64,000 nt of DNA from Cotesia glomerata (GCF_020080835.1 NC_058158.1:11160001-11224000); one strand, 5' to 3'. Shown: positions 1 through 14,567, counted from the first letter of the stretch. Numbers and translations: made by a program. Notes: a model not told the origin generated them from the letters alone.

Positions 1-2118
1 ACGGAGCCAGCAACTGTCCCATCCATCAATCGTCATGTGTCAAGGCTGGCAAAGTCTATTCGTCAACACGTTCAACAAGTGCGCGAACTCTGATAAACAG
101 TAAATGTCATTACTCATCAGCCCGTCAATTATTGCAGTACATTTATACATTTGATACTCAGAGTTTGCTCTGCATTAAACGTCTCAGCAATTTCTCGGCA
201 ATTACACTCTAGGCATTTATATCAATAAAATTATTAACCGCCTTCGAGGACAATAAAAGACGATAATATACAACATGTCTGCAAACTCAATTCTAAGTAC
301 ATACTACATACTCAAAACTCTAATAATAATTTAATAACATTTTAATAGCAGTCTGGCTTTCTTTAAATATAAATTTAACTTTAACTTTATTGCTGAGCAA
401 AAAAACAGAAAAGCTCTCAGTTATTATTCTTGTTCTTCATAAGGACACCAACTGGTCAACAAATTATTACTGTTCAAATTAAGCTTTAATTTTTAACGTT
501 TTCTGTAGAAAACAACAAACAACACTTTACTTGCTATTCTTTGTAATCAACAGAGGGGTGCTTTATTTCAACAAGCCTTTGTCTTGTCCGTCCATCCTCT
601 TTTGCATTCAACCAAGTGAAGTAAAGCTTGCTGGACTTTTTATAAGACTTATGCAAGCACTTAGTTCACTCTTCATGGTTTTATCCCCAGAATTTACTCG
701 TGAGTTTGAAATTATAGAAAAAAATTGTAGTTCATTTTCAAAAAATTTTATTGAATATTTAAGTTCATATTTTTAAATTATGAATAATGGATATTAAATA
801 GGATTATTAGAACACAATTGACATTTTTATTACAATAATGAAATTTAAATTTACTCATTTGTCAAAAATTTAATAATGCAAGTAATTTTCAATCAAATAA
901 AAATCAATAATTACAATATTTTTGATTGATAAAACTTCTTGATTAATTAATTCTAAAAAAAATTTACAAAATGAATTTTAAGATTAAATTTAAATCTTTT
1001 ATGGATGTTACAGAATATTACTCATTATCTTTATTATAAAAGAGTATTTTTTTTCTATTATGTTGAAGTTGATGACATAATATTTAAATTGCACTAGAAT
1101 AATATTTTTAAAAGTGTTTTTAACTTTCAATGGTATCGTTTACTCACTTGAATAAACTTTATAAATATGTAACGACGCTTACATTATAAGCTGATGATTT
1201 TTCAGCGATTTATGAGTAACTTTTTTCAATAATTAATCAGATTAACCTCTTGAATAATTTAGTTCGTTTTAATTTGAAGAAACATTGTATAACTCCGTCA
1301 CTTTAATTAATAAATAGCAAACGTTGATAATTAACACGATTTTGCACCACAAAATACATTCATTTCTTGATAAAATCATCCTTTTATATTACTTTTTTTT
1401 TTCAATTTTAGCGTATTTCTTAATCATAATATTTCAAGTGTCAATTATCTGATAGATTTAAAAAATTTTATGCCAATTAATTTTTTTTTTTAATTTTAAA
1501 CCGAAAAAATTTTTTAAACCCAGAAAAATCTTGTGGTTTAAAAATTTAGAAAAACAAAAAAATTCTTCAAAATTATTTTCTTCGCTCAAAATTTTTATTT
1601 TAAATCAAGCTAATTTTTTTACCAATGTATAATTTTGAAAACAAATTTTGTAAGTAAATTATAAAAAAAATTTTTTTGTAACAATTTATTTTAAAATAAC
1701 AAATTTGGTATTCTCAGTATCACATAAATGAGTAACAGAACTTTTAAAGTATCCTTTGATTCATATCATAGCGATAACTTATATAAATTATTAACCTGCC
1801 AGCAAAATTTTTGAAGTAGAGTGAGATCAAGTAGACGTAATATTAATTTTTGAATGATTTAGACGGGTGCGGGAAAAGGGATGAATTAGTTATATCGTGC
1901 TCGGGTGGTAGTTTTACGGCGAAAGCCAACAGCCAACTTGTCTCTAGTCCTCTCTTTTCCCCTGATTCCGATCAATAGCCCTGGCGTATTACGTCCTCCC
2001 CAGTTTGCCATTTTCTCGAGTCTTTCGCTCATTCGCCCCTTTACTTGTTGTATTTTCTTTCTATTCCCTCGACGTACACTCGACCGTGCTTTACTACCAT
2101 CCACTAAATCTGTATGCT

Positions 2119-2161
2119 GTATAATATATATTATATATAATATATAATATATAATATATAA
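2119..2161. repeat. AT microsatellite
   Basis: A run of TATAATATA-type units between two GC-richer stretches. It is simple sequence with no coding content. Confidence 0.8.
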
Positions 2162-3269
2162 AACACTACCACCATCATATTACTAGTTACGAAGTGGAGG
2201 ACAATGATGTGTGTGGATCCGAGCACGCCCGTGTGGTGATCTCCAATGAGACTCTCAAAGGTCAAAGCCACATTGCGAGGTCTCCTGTGTCTCGAGGGTT
2301 GTCTTGCCACTTTTTTATTCACCCGGCTGCTCTCAATGTCTTTGTCTATCCTCTATAATTTTCTCCAGCAACAATAATTTTTATTATAATTATAATCACT
2401 TTCTTCTACTTAGTTATCATTACTTTCATTTCCATAAAATGTTTTTAAAATTTTTAAATTAAATTTTATCAGAGTGTAAAGCTGTTACGACGTTTATTAT
2501 TGCAGCGATGATTACTGTTATTTCTATCACTGCTATAAAAGAGTGCTAGTCTGATAGGGAGGCGCAATTAGCGAGTAATTCCCAGCGATTAAAGTCACGC
2601 GAGTCGGGTGATTTTGTGTCTGATGTTTAGTTAATGCCGCAGTATATGTCACCGGATCGAAACTGACAGCACTCATATGCCTTTCAATTACTCTTCGTTT
2701 CTCGAACGCGGTGACCTATCAAATAGAGCCTTAATTATATCATACAAATACCCGATAATTTGATCGCAGAAAATTTTCTACATATTTGAATTTTGAATTT
2801 TTTTTTTATTAAATGGAAAATTTTAATTATAAAAATTTTTATTTTTTATCAAGAGTTCTTATAATTTTTTCAGTAAGATACTCGCGAATAATAAGACCTA
2901 ATTAAAAGATTTTTGTAATGAGAAAAAAATTTTCCATAAATTTTGATGTTAATTATTATTTAAGGATATTTTTTTTATCAAATATAAAGAAATAAAGATA
3001 ATTTTTACAATAAAAAAAATTAAACTAAATATTTTAAATTTAGCAAAGTATAAAAGTCTATGAATTTGGTATAATTAAGCTATCTTTATGCATCTTATTT
3101 CTCAAAGGTATTTTTTGTAGCACAGTTAGATCTTTTTTAATTTTTTACTATACTTAAAAAAATTTAAATACCAGGTTTAAGCTTATGCTTTTTCACTATT
3201 ACCAAAAAGTATTTTAAAAAACGTTTTTATTAAAAACGTCACCTGTTGACAATGCATTCAATTGTGTAA

Positions 3270-3359
3270 CTAAGTAGATAAGGCTTTCGGCAACTGATGT
3301 GTTGGCGCAGCGAGTAAAGCGTGTGCGCTAACGCACGAGTGCGGAAAAGCATTATATAC
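3270..3359 (+). repeat. Dispersed repeat, copy A (possibly tRNA-like SINE remnant)
   Basis: About 90 bp that match, in reverse complement, the sequence at 19172-19258. The shared core is CGAGTAAAGCGTGTGCGC followed by AACGCACGAGTGC. TGGCGCAGCGAG at 3303-3314 resembles a tRNA A box. No B box was seen, so descent from a tRNA-derived SINE is only a suggestion. Confidence 0.6.
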
Positions 3360-6300
3360 TAAATTCATCCATAAACAAACGTAATCAACATAATATTTCA
3401 CATAATATCATGATCAAAAAAACAAATAAACATATTTTAATGTTGAAATGAGTGATTGCAAATATTTATCAATGAAATTTTTTTTTTTTCCACATTATAA
3501 TATGAACATTGATTATTTGATCACGATATTATGCAAAATATTCGCAGGGGTCGGTTAATACTTGATATATTTGAAATTTGGGATCAATAATCATGTTAAT
3601 TTCCAAATAGTATTGTGATTATTAATTTTAAATATTAAATATGTTTGAATTATAATAAAAAATATTTAATTACATTAAAAGAGATCAAAATTATCCGATT
3701 TTAGAGAAACAATAAGGATTAATTTTGATGGTTTTTCAAAATTTTACCAAAAGTTATCATTTTTTATTTTATAGAAAATGTTTTGAATAATAATTAACAA
3801 GAAAACTTGTTAATCTAATTAAATATTTTTTTTAATTCTATCAAAAGTAAAAAAGTATTATTTAAATAGGCCTTATTACCCGCTGCTACCTTATTGGACG
3901 TAAAATTTTATTTAAAAAATTTTTGGATTATACCCCCAACAAACTTTTTAATAAAAATTCTCTAATAATCATTCCATACTTGCAATATCCCCCAAAAATT
4001 AACTTTTCAAATATTAACATAAAATGGTCATACTAAATTTTTGTTAAACTGTAATTTTTCATAATAACAGTCTAATTCACGACCAAAATTTACAACCACA
4101 ACTTCCACTATCATTTACAACTTCCAGACAATCCCACAAAATTATATCCTTGGACTAGAAGCTTAATTACACAATCTAAAAAGCCAATAAAATAAATCTA
4201 TCGCAAAACTCGAGCTATAATATTCAAACTCGAAACTACTCTCGGAATGCAATATTTAATATTTAATATTTACTACTCTATTTGCTAATTTTTTGAGCAT
4301 TCCCTCAATTCTCAATACAGCGTTAAAAGCACTTCTGAACGAGCATGCGCGAAGACTCTGGGGGAGTTTATCGAGCGTACAATTCTTTTTGTGATAAATT
4401 GCACGTCGTTAGCTTACCGAAGGCCAAAGTCCCCGCATCATATCATCAGAGATCGAGTTTAGTATTATCATCGCTATTATAATTCATAAATTTCCATATA
4501 AATCACAATTATGATTATGATCGACAATCCGTTCCGCGTTTTATTACATATATGCACATAAACCCCTTGGATTCTCCACAAATCGATTGATATCTGAAAT
4601 TACATATTCTCGTGGGAATCAGGAATAGATCCAGCAAATTTAAATGCAAGCTTAATTAATTACTTAGCATACCGGGTGTGTTACAGTGAGCTGATAGCCC
4701 AAGAGGCTACATAATAACAATTATTATTATTATTATTAGTATGTTGTATGTACACATCCGTACATATGTACACTTATACATTTATGCTGCAAAGTGTGGA
4801 CACAAGAGCAGTAGATTAACCGGGATTATTACCGAGTATCGAGGAGCAAGTTAACTCCGTTTGTTTCCCAACAGGCAATTGGCTGTCGCCATTTGACATG
4901 CTTGGCACCAGTTGGCACTCGTTGACCCGGCGTACGCTGGCGTTGTCATGACTCCGAGTCATCGGCTTATGAGCTTGTTAAAAGGGGACCTGGCCCCTTG
5001 GCCTCACACTCATTTACTCTTCAGCTCCTCTTCTCTTTTCTCCTCTTCTCTTCTCTTCTTTAGATCATCTCATATCGCGGTATATAATAAGACTACTGCG
5101 TTTGGTATTTGCCAACAGAAAAGCGTTAAAACTTCCTTGTAAATAAAAAGGTTTTGTCAATTCGTAATCAGAGCTAATTTCTTTTTAGGTATTATCGATT
5201 AAATTTGAGAACTAAAAGACTTTTGGAGTTATTTAATAATTTGAAGATAATTGTAATCGATGCACATGCGTATGGATGTGCAATAAATCTTATATGAACT
5301 AAATAAAATATTGTTTATGCTGAAAATAAATTTTTGAAATGTTAAAAATTTATTTTATTAGCTGTCTTGTTTCAAAATACAGAAATTGACAATTCTGAGA
5401 TTTTTCACAATTTTCCTTATCGGAAAAAATTTTGTGCTTTAAATTGATTAAATTTATTTAGACAGAGAAAGTATATATTGATAAATAAATTGAAAGAAAA
5501 GATAAAAAGTTGATGAAATTAAATGAAACGCTCGAAAAAAATCGAACTAATTTTTCAGTTACGGTCTTTTAAATGGGATAACCGATTGATGATACTGATT
5601 ATTGAATATCAAATTAAACAGCCTGACTAGTTAGCCATTTATGTTTTATTTCGGATTTCATGATGCCAATACTGAAATTAAATGTAAAGAAATAGAAACA
5701 CTTTATGTTAGTTAGTTCTCAAATTTTGGCCAATCATATTCTTTTAGTCGATCATATTTATAAAAATATTATATATCGGTTACAAAAATTGAAAGAAATT
5801 TCAAAATTTTCGGATGATTTTCAATAGAATAGAGAAGAAGAGATTTGAAACTTTTTTGATGAAAACATAATAAAAAAATCAAAAATTGCCATTTTTTATT
5901 TATTTAAATTTTAATTGTTTTTCTTTTACTTAAAATAGACAAAAAAAATACTATAATTTTATGAACACATTTTTTTTAATGGTTTTAGTCGACATAAAAT
6001 TTTCGCTGCCACTAAAAGCTTGGAAACTAACCGAAAAAATTATTTTTACAAATTTTTATTATTATCGTGAATCCGCCGTAGATAAAATAATTAAAAAAAA
6101 ATAAGTATTTTTTAACTATTAATTTTTTTTATTTATTATATAAAAAAATTGAAAAAAATACATGTCCACAAAATTAAAAAATTATCAATCAAAAATTGTA
6201 CGTTTTATTCAATAGCACAAAATTCTGAATATTTCCAGTAATCATTCAATTAATTTGGTTCAATAGATCCAAACAAAAGTGGAATATAAAAAAATTTTTC

Positions 6301-7122
6301 AAATTTCTCGCGATAATAAGATAACGAACTCGGATATAATAAAAATATGATTTAAAATTATTAAATAATGATTGTAATCTAATAACGCAATCCACACAAT
6401 TTCTTCTGGAGAAAAAAATAATGAAAGTTTTCTCATTTTACTGTGATAAAGTATATTAAATAAAAAAAATAAATTCCGCGACTTTTTCTTCTTGTGAACA
6501 TCGAGATGATAGTATGCTGGGGCGGCTCCAGGCGATTGCGCACGCACGTAATCGTCCTGCGTCTCTACCCTGGTTCTTCTCCATATTAACTTGGCTGTCC
6601 CGCCAACTGCAGAACCAACACGTCTACGTCAAAGACTCGCTGGGTGCTGGATGCTGTATGCTGTATGCTGGTATGGTACTTCTGTACTCACACGGCATGT
6701 AATAATCGAGCTGGTAGTCGCGTCTTTATCTGGTGCAAGTTGGGGTAGATGGTAGATTCAATTGATTCGGGCCACGGAGCCAAAGGCGTTGTCGTGACCC
6801 TCGTTGCGGGCATCCACGCGAGATAAATTCTCCGTCCATTTAACAATCTCCAATGTCTGTTTTCCGTCACCTTTCGCGTGCTCCCTGATCTGTATTCTAC
6901 TATTTTCATCAATACAAGCTTATTGTTCGATAATATGGAATCTAAACAAGCTTACTTTAATTAAGAAAATTGCAAGGAAGACAAAAGACTTTTTGGAGCA
7001 AGAAAAAGTTTTTTTTGGCTTTAGAAAAATTTATTTTATTCAAGATCAATTTTTTCTTTTTAAATAATTCTTATGAATTGAGAAAATTCATTCTGGAGCC
7101 AAGAATTTTTTTTTTATTTAGA

Positions 7123-7465
7123 CACACTGAGAAAAAAAAATTCTTTTGAAAATAATCAATAATGATGTAATAAGAAATTTATTTGTTTAAAATTTTCAAC
7201 AATTTTATTTCTTCGTAGATGAAATCAACATTTTTTTCACATTAACTTTGTAGTTAAAGAAATGTTTTTTTGATTTGGAAAAAAAAAAAAATTTTAGGTA
7301 GACAACTTGTGAATTTACATCCAAAATTTTTTTTTTTTCCAAATCACAAAAATATTTCTTCAACAAGAAAGTTAAGAAATAAAATTATTGAAAATTTTAA
7401 ATGAATTAATTTTTTATTACATCATTGTTAATTTTTTTCAAAAGAATTTTTTTTTCCGCAGTATA
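7123..7465. repeat. Long foldback (MITE-like) element, about 340 bp
   Basis: The left arm, starting CACTGAGAAAAAAAAATTC, and the right arm, read in reverse complement, match along most of their length, including the shared block AATGATGTAATAA. The two arms would form one long hairpin. The CACTGAG end resembles the TA-flanked element at 31112-31400, so the two probably belong to related families. The right terminus has diverged, and a clean target-site duplication is not visible. Confidence 0.7.
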
Positions 7466-7647
7466 GATATAAATAAGCCGATCTAAGTATTTGAAATAAA
7501 ATGGAATATTATCTAACGAGGAATTAAAAATTTACGATAAAAATGGGAATCAGTGTGACGGTGGTATGCTGAGATTGTCCAATTCCGATTTAACGGGACG
7601 TCGAGGAGAACTTTGTTGAGAGCGAGAGGGTGAATTCACCGTGAGCA

Positions 7648-7661
7648 GTTGCTATGGCAAC
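7648..7661. promoter_or_regulatory. X-box-like palindrome (candidate RFX site)
   Basis: GTTGCTATGGCAAC is a near-perfect dyad of GTTGCY and RGCAAC half-sites separated by two bases, the known form of RFX-factor X-boxes. It lies in a GC-richer island about 4.6 kb upstream of the first visible GSE1 exon. The motif is seen directly; its function and target gene are inferred. Confidence 0.45.
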
Positions 7662-10600
7662 TTGATATTGCCAGTGGTATGGAAAGAGAAGAAACAAGAA
7701 AAAGAAGAATAAGTACAGAGAGATAAGGAGAGAGAAAGAAGATGAGGATGAGGTAGAAAGAGCTTTCTCATTCTATAGACACAAGACAAAGTCGAGTGGA
7801 GCTTTTATATTCTCGAGTAGGATATCGAAGCACGAGTCGAGCGGAAATTCAACGTCAAAGAAAATAAATTTCCCGATCTTGTGCATCAAAGCTCCTTGAC
7901 TCAATTACCCGTCATACTGGACGGATATCTAAAAAAGAAGAAGAAAGAAAACGAGAGCAAGAATAAGTGGAGTAAGGATTCGATTATCGATATTCTCAAA
8001 GACTTCACTTACTGTCTGCATTTGGAACCCCTTTCGGTGAGACTCTGTAATCAGCTAAAGAAAAATAACTTTGTGAATTATTTTTTTTATCTTTTATTAT
8101 TTCTTCTTATTCTTGTTTTAGTTGAGCCGGTCCAAGTTCGGAGTAACTCCTGGACGGAAATTAAACTCCTCAGAAACAAAACTTTGGTAATGAAAGCGCT
8201 GTCGAGTGTTTACTCGGCGTATTTGCTGAGAGTCAACCGTGCTACGAATCCGATGGGATAATGTCGGAACCAGGAGTGAGGAAGAAAAAGAAGATAAAGA
8301 CTGCTATATAAAACATTCCCTGTTTAACTTTGTGGCTATGTATAAATGAAAGGGAAAAATAGAAGAGAAGAAAGATAAAGAAGAAAAAGGAATAGTTTTT
8401 TCATCCCACCGGTCCTCGGGCGATTAATCCGTCACGGAAAATAATCATCTTGAATTTCCGACATTGAGGGATAATAAAAGGCAAAATAGTCGGACAAACG
8501 CGTGGAACAAATTACTGAATTCACCATGTTCTCCGTTGTCAGCTTTCTGACTTCTCTGACTTCTCTATACCACTATATCTCAGGATTCCCGTCGACAAGT
8601 CACCCAGAGGGCGCTCATAAAACCGAACGTTATTCTTCCGCAACTGGGCCGTTCCTGTGACCGGAAACCGGTGACTGTTATATCCCTTCCTTGGTTCAAG
8701 GCTTGACTCATGTTTTTACGGCACATTTATATTCTTTTTTTATTCATCCCTTAGTTTTATTTTTATTTCTACTTTTTTCTTTTAATATTCTTCGTTTTTC
8801 TAGGCCATTATTTAAATTATAATATACGTTTAACAATGTAATTAATTAAGAAGATAATTACTCTGATATTTAATGATAAAACGAAAAATTTTTTTTTCAC
8901 TTTGACATTATAAAATATAAAAGTTGTGCGTCAGTTAGTTTCAAATTTTTTAATGAATCTTTTAAATTAATAACAAAAATTTTTTCACTTTTTAAATACC
9001 CGTCGAGAATTTTCTCAATAATTAAATCATTAAAAATATAAATATGATTTTTTATTGCTTCTTTACGACGCAATCACAGTCAGGGAATTTCGAAGAAAAA
9101 AAAAATATTTATTTTTTTTATCACAATAGAGCACACCCGGCCACTCGGGACAAATTACCCATCGATCGGATAATTGCATCCTCTCTTTTTTCCAAGCGAT
9201 GAGCTGAACACGAACGAAAAGCACCCCCGGGAAATGGTGAAGCGACCTCGCGTAGAGCAGTGTATATATACATATATGTATATTCCCCGATGGGGGTTCG
9301 TTATGTAGGATCCACTGGTGCAAGCTATACTTTTGCGCGGTCGATGCAGCCACATCGTCGGTATAATTGAATATACACAACCCTTGTGTTATATGGATAG
9401 GTAGATATAGACATAAATATAGTTATAGATATAGGTATGTTGAGTAGTTTAGTGGACGTTACTCTGGCCCTCGGGTTTTACTTTCACAGGCTTTTTCATG
9501 TTCACTGCTTTGTGTCCCGCAGTGGTGGCAGCGGAGGTGCTTTTTCAGTGACACTGTGGAATTAATGAGTGCGCATGTTTTTGCGGGCATAAAAAGCCGC
9601 GCTCTGCTGCATTTCATTTCATTATATTTCATGCTAAATTTATTCTCTTTCGTTTTTTTGCTCAATGCTGTCTGGTCATAAGAACAACTGAAACGACGAC
9701 TCAATTATCACCCTCCAGATATTAATCACTTGTACAATTATCCAAGATCGTTAAAGAAATAAAACCTGAGGTTGTATAAAAAAAGATAATAGAAAATTTA
9801 TAGGTCGATTTAGATAATAACTCATTTTTAAATCGATGACTCGTTTTTATTTGAGAGTTTTTTATGTAACTTTTATAATTGTAATAGGATTTATTGATTA
9901 TAAATAAACGTGACAGAAAAAATTAGCTTGAATTTTGAAGAAAATCTTCATTTAAAAAACTAAATTTTACTTGATGAAACTCTTCAAATATTGAAGATGC
10001 AAAAAAATTAATTTTATATAAATTTTATTCTCTATAGAAAATCTTTATAAATTTCATTTTAACTTTTATGTTTCAAATAGAATCAAAATTTTTACTGACA
10101 AAAAATAAATTTTTGAGTTTAAAATTTTTTTGAAGTCTTTAAATATTTTATTTCATGTCAGAATTAAACAATTAACGTTTCAAAGCGATTCGATCATATT
10201 TCAAGAATTATTGGTCGAACGGAGATTAAAAAAAACAGGATTGTAGCTTTTTTTAAACTCTACTTTTTACTTGTTGACACTAAAACCATCAAAACAATAG
10301 ATTCTGAAAAAAAAATTTTTTTAATTTGCATTTTTTTATCTTTAATAATTTATGAACCATTTGAGAGCGGCCTTTAGTTCTCTATAGAGAAAATTATCTA
10401 GTTTCTCTATAAAAGGTAAAATGTAAAAAAGGTTTATTTGAACTAAAAAAATTAATGAGAAAGATAAAAATAGTTTTGACTCAGGTAAAATATTTCTTGA
10501 AGCAAGAAAATTTTTTTCTCTACTAAAGAATTTTTTTTTTCTGCACAAGGTATTGATGCTTAAAATAAAAAACTCAATAAACTTTTGTTTTCAATTGACT

Positions 10601-11143
10601 TACAGATGAAAAATATAATAAAAAACAAAAAACACTCAGATAAACTTGCGATAATGTTGATTGAATATTAATAATAGCTGAATAAATTTCTTACTCGACT
10701 TAAATATTGACAATTTAGTACTCTGTGTAAATATAAGCCAACATCAGCCCCGGTATTGTTGGGGATTAATCCCTGTGAGAGTATCTCAGTTGGCGTAAAT
10801 TCAGTAAAGTTATTTATCCTCCGGCAGCATTCACATCCTGGTTTTTTATTTATTTATTTAGCAGTTGAGTCAAAAATAAAACAAGTAGAATAAGAGAAAA
10901 AAATGAGTGAGCATCTTTCTCGAATCCGCGTGTTGGGAGACAGCGCAGCAAGTGCGGAAGCTTATAAAATAAAAAATAGAAGAGAAAAAAATAGTGAGGG
11001 TGTGAGTGTAAAAACAGAGTTAGGAGTAATCCAACGGTGGTGAAAACGAGGGGGTGTCAGCGAGATGGTCCAAGAGACTAGAGACCAGTTTTCGCCTTCT
11101 ATATTTCTTTCTCCGTCTATTTCTCCGGTGGTCGTGACAAGGG

Positions 11144-11158
11144 GTTGCCATAGTTACC
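11144..11158. promoter_or_regulatory. Second, weaker X-box-like motif
   Basis: GTTGCCATAGTTACC has a good left half-site (GTTGCC) and one mismatch in the right half-site. It lies in another GC-richer island, about 1.1 kb upstream of the first visible GSE1 exon. Confidence 0.3.
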
Positions 11159-12272
11159 GACTGTAAGCCGCTTAGAACTCACCCCACGGATCCACGGCCC
11201 CTCTAGCAAATCGGCAAATGCAGTCACTCCTTCGGGCGAGAGGGAGTCAACCTCCCTTTCCCTTTCTCACTACAGCTAACAACCTCTCGTCTTTTGCGGC
11301 TAACCCACTCTTTGCTTTATTTTTCTTTCCACCAATCTTTTCACTTTTTCAAGCCCGTCATTCTCGCCTTGAGTGACGGAAATCATTTTTCTGCAAACTC
11401 GATACCGACAACTAAATAATACGCTTATTTTTATCGTTATAGGATTATTACTCCTTTTTTTTTTTTTTTTTAAATAATTTACACAGCAAGAGGAGAAAAT
11501 AAATGGGATAGAGAAGAATATTCTTCGGAAAACTTGAATATAAGATTTTTTTACTTCGATACGAAGTTGATAAAATTACTTGAAAATTAATAAAATGTTT
11601 GAAAAGTATGATGACTATTTTGTTTGACGGTTGAATGATTGTTTCATAGTTCACAAAATGATTTTTTTTTCTCAAGTTCATTAAAATGTAAGATTTGTTG
11701 ATTTTTCCAAAAAAAATTTTTTTGAAAAATTATATAATTTACAGTTTTCAATTTTTACTTCAAAATTGTTAATTTTTTTAAAATAAATTTTTGTTTTTTT
11801 TTTCACGTAAATTACGGAAGAACTAACAAAAAATTAACTTGATGAAATAAAAAAAACTTTAAACCGAGAATGATATTTAGGAGAATTAAATCTTGAAAAA
11901 AAAATTATGTGATCGTAAAACTAAACATTTACCCAAATTGGCATTTCAAATATTTAAAAAATTTATTATTTTTTCTAAATATGTAAGAAATTATATTTTT
12001 ACATAAAATTTTTCACTTGAAAATTTAAATTTTATAAATGAATTTTTGTTTCAAGCAAATTAATTGTAATTAAAAAAAATTTTTTCAACAATTTTTTTTT
12101 TTATTTTTAAAAATGTACGTACAAAATTGATAAAAGTATTTAATAAATAGTATTAAGAATAAAAATGACTATCTTGATAAAAAAAAATAGGCAATTTTTT
12201 ATCACTACCTGTAGAATAAACATCTGTATAATTAATAATGTTCTCATGAATAAAAATTGAATCTACTTACAG

Positions 12273-14535
12273 GTCTTCAACCGGCGAGTACAAAAGCGCA
12301 GTCGAGTACAATTGGGAAATCCCACCGACCAAGTTCCGGCGTATTACCTCAAGGTCACACCCCAGGACCGGGACCAGGTCCAGGTGGCCAGCAGAACAGC
12401 AGGAGTTTCGCTGCTGCTTTGAGAAATCTTGCCAAGCAGGCAGGACCGGCTCCTCAAGACGAGGAACCGCGGGCCAGTCCGAAGAACCGAGCGCCGCCGC
12501 CTCTTGTTCGAGGACCCTCGCCGGCGAAGGTTAGTTTTCAAGTTACAATTCAAGTCGCACGATCTTTTGAGCTAAGACCTTTGATCTGTCAACGACCGGG
12601 GAATAATAAACTCCTCGTCCCATTTCTCGATTCCGGTTTTCGTTCCGGTAACGCCTTTTAACTTCCGCCGCAAACAAAGTTGTTCTCTTTATTTTGCAAA
12701 TTCTCAGCTTCCAAATCTGGTTTTTGCGGTTCAAAGGTCCTCAAGAGTGGTACTGCCAAAAAAAAATTGTTTTATAGAACGTTTACTCAACCGTTTTCGA
12801 TATTTATTGCTGTTTCGTCAACTGGAAGCACCCTAATTATTCATATATGAAAAAATATTGTCATTATTCTTAATTTTTTAAAGGTAAATGTTAAATGTAT
12901 GGCCAACTCACAATTCAAATTATAACTTTAGAAGCTTTAATATTTTGTTATAATATTTTGGCATGGATTGGCTCTCTTATAAAGAAAAAAAATTCTTTAC
13001 AATTCACCAATAGAAAGAAAGAAAAATATAGTAAACTCACAAAAATTAAAGGAGCAAAAACAATTTTCAAATTTTTCGGTGATTTTTGACGAGCTGTATT
13101 TATTTATTTATTTATTTAAATAAACAAACCCAACAGCTTAAACTATTAACAGGGTCAATAGTTACAATAGTCAGTATATAAAAAATTTATAATGTTTAAC
13201 AAGATGACATAAATAGTACGGTAATTTAATATTTAAATTGCTAAATGAATAGACTATTGATGTGTTAGCAATTGCAACTCAAGAAAATAATAGTAATTAT
13301 TAGTAAAAATAAAAAAAAAAATAATTATAATAATTGCACATAATTAACGCCATTTAGTTGACAAATGATCGTAGAAACTTGAATACAATAATTGGAGCTA
13401 GAAAATGCTTTTTCTAAAGTCTCTACGATCATTTTCACTGAGATCTAGCTTATCAAAAATCACCGAAAAATTTAGAAATGTTATTTGCTCCCTTAATTTT
13501 TGTAAAAATGTATTAAAAAAAAAAACTAAGCTGTTACAAAAGCTTACATTAGTCTAACTCAAACTTAATTTAATTAGATTATAAGTTAATTGAATTTTAT
13601 AAATATTTGGATAAATATTGACTACAGAAAATAATTCTAAATATAATCTATAATTTCAGGAACGGTCGACACACGAACGGCGACCCGAGGAAATACCCTC
13701 AATGTACACAAATGCACGACCAGCCGAGAACAGTAAGCACAGTGTTACTGCAGCAGCTTCCGAATTACTAGCTCGTTCCGGTTTCCAACCCTATCGGCCT
13801 GAGCATCATCCGACACAACAACCGCCGGCATTTACTCTCGATCCTGCGGCTTATAGCCCTTATCATCATAGTCTATACCCACCACCTCATCTACAACACG
13901 CTTATAGGTAAATTTACACCCTGAAAAAACTAAAATTCGAGTTTTAAAATTGAAACTTTTTAAAAGGAATTTACGCACTTAAAACGGCTCAAGAAATCTA
14001 CTTTTTTATTATTTCGAGTCTCCTATGCAAATATGTTAGTTTATCATGTTTTAAGAAGCTCTCTTTAAAGATCGGCTCAGTGGAAAATTTTTTGAGGTTC
14101 GCTCAAGATTTTAAAAAATTTCAAATTTTTTGATTCAGGAAAGTTAGAGAAAAATTGAAGGTAACTTTTAGATTGTATCTAATTGTTATTGGAAATTAAA
14201 AATTAAAAAAAAAGTTGAGAAAGTGAAGGTGATAAAATAAATCAATTTGTTATTAAATGCCGGACAAATATTTTTCAATTAAAATTTAGTAATAAAAATT
14301 TTAATGGTTCCTTCGATTTATTACTAGATAATTTCTTGTATTAACGAAATTTTTTTGGATTTTTGAATTTCAATGATTGAAGCTTAAAATATTGTGGCAT
14401 TTACACCTTTTCTTTTAAATTACCTCTTAAAAATCGTTTACAGTAGCTGGAAAAGTTAGTATTTAAAAGAAACAAAATTTTATTAATAAAGTTATGCCAC
14501 TATAATATCCATATTTATATCAATTAATTCAAAAG

Positions 14536-14567
<32 letters not shown>

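Larger units (their letters stand above)
1..12272. other. 12-kb region with no supported gene (5' side of the GSE1-like gene)
   Basis: I find no gene I can support here. Open frames are short, low in complexity and resemble no family I know. Most of it is very AT-rich, but there are GC-richer, non-repetitive islands at about 1.86-2.35, 4.85-5.1, 6.5-6.9, 7.55-8.7, 9.1-9.7 and 10.7-11.35 kb. The first visible GSE1 exon at 12273 begins inside a codon, so at least one upstream coding exon must exist here or beyond the left edge. The islands are therefore candidates for the promoter, a first exon or intronic enhancers. RNA evidence would be needed to choose. Confidence 0.6.

Noticed and set aside
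531..776. 81-codon plus-strand frame near the left edge
   Set aside because: No motif, no recognisable neighbour; composition is that of non-coding AT-rich DNA.
7881..8261. 126-codon plus-strand open frame
   Set aside because: Low-complexity Lys-rich and hydrophobic stretches, no family resemblance and no supporting splice context; probably chance in a GC-richer island.
8659..8674. GACCGGAAACCGGTGA as a Grainyhead-type site
   Set aside because: It contains the ACCGGT core, but a single short motif in 12 kb without conservation data is not enough to annotate.
9063..9380. Minus-strand frame of 105 codons
   Set aside because: Begins in ordinary island sequence and ends in poly-T; overlapping frames are equally open; no similarity recognised.
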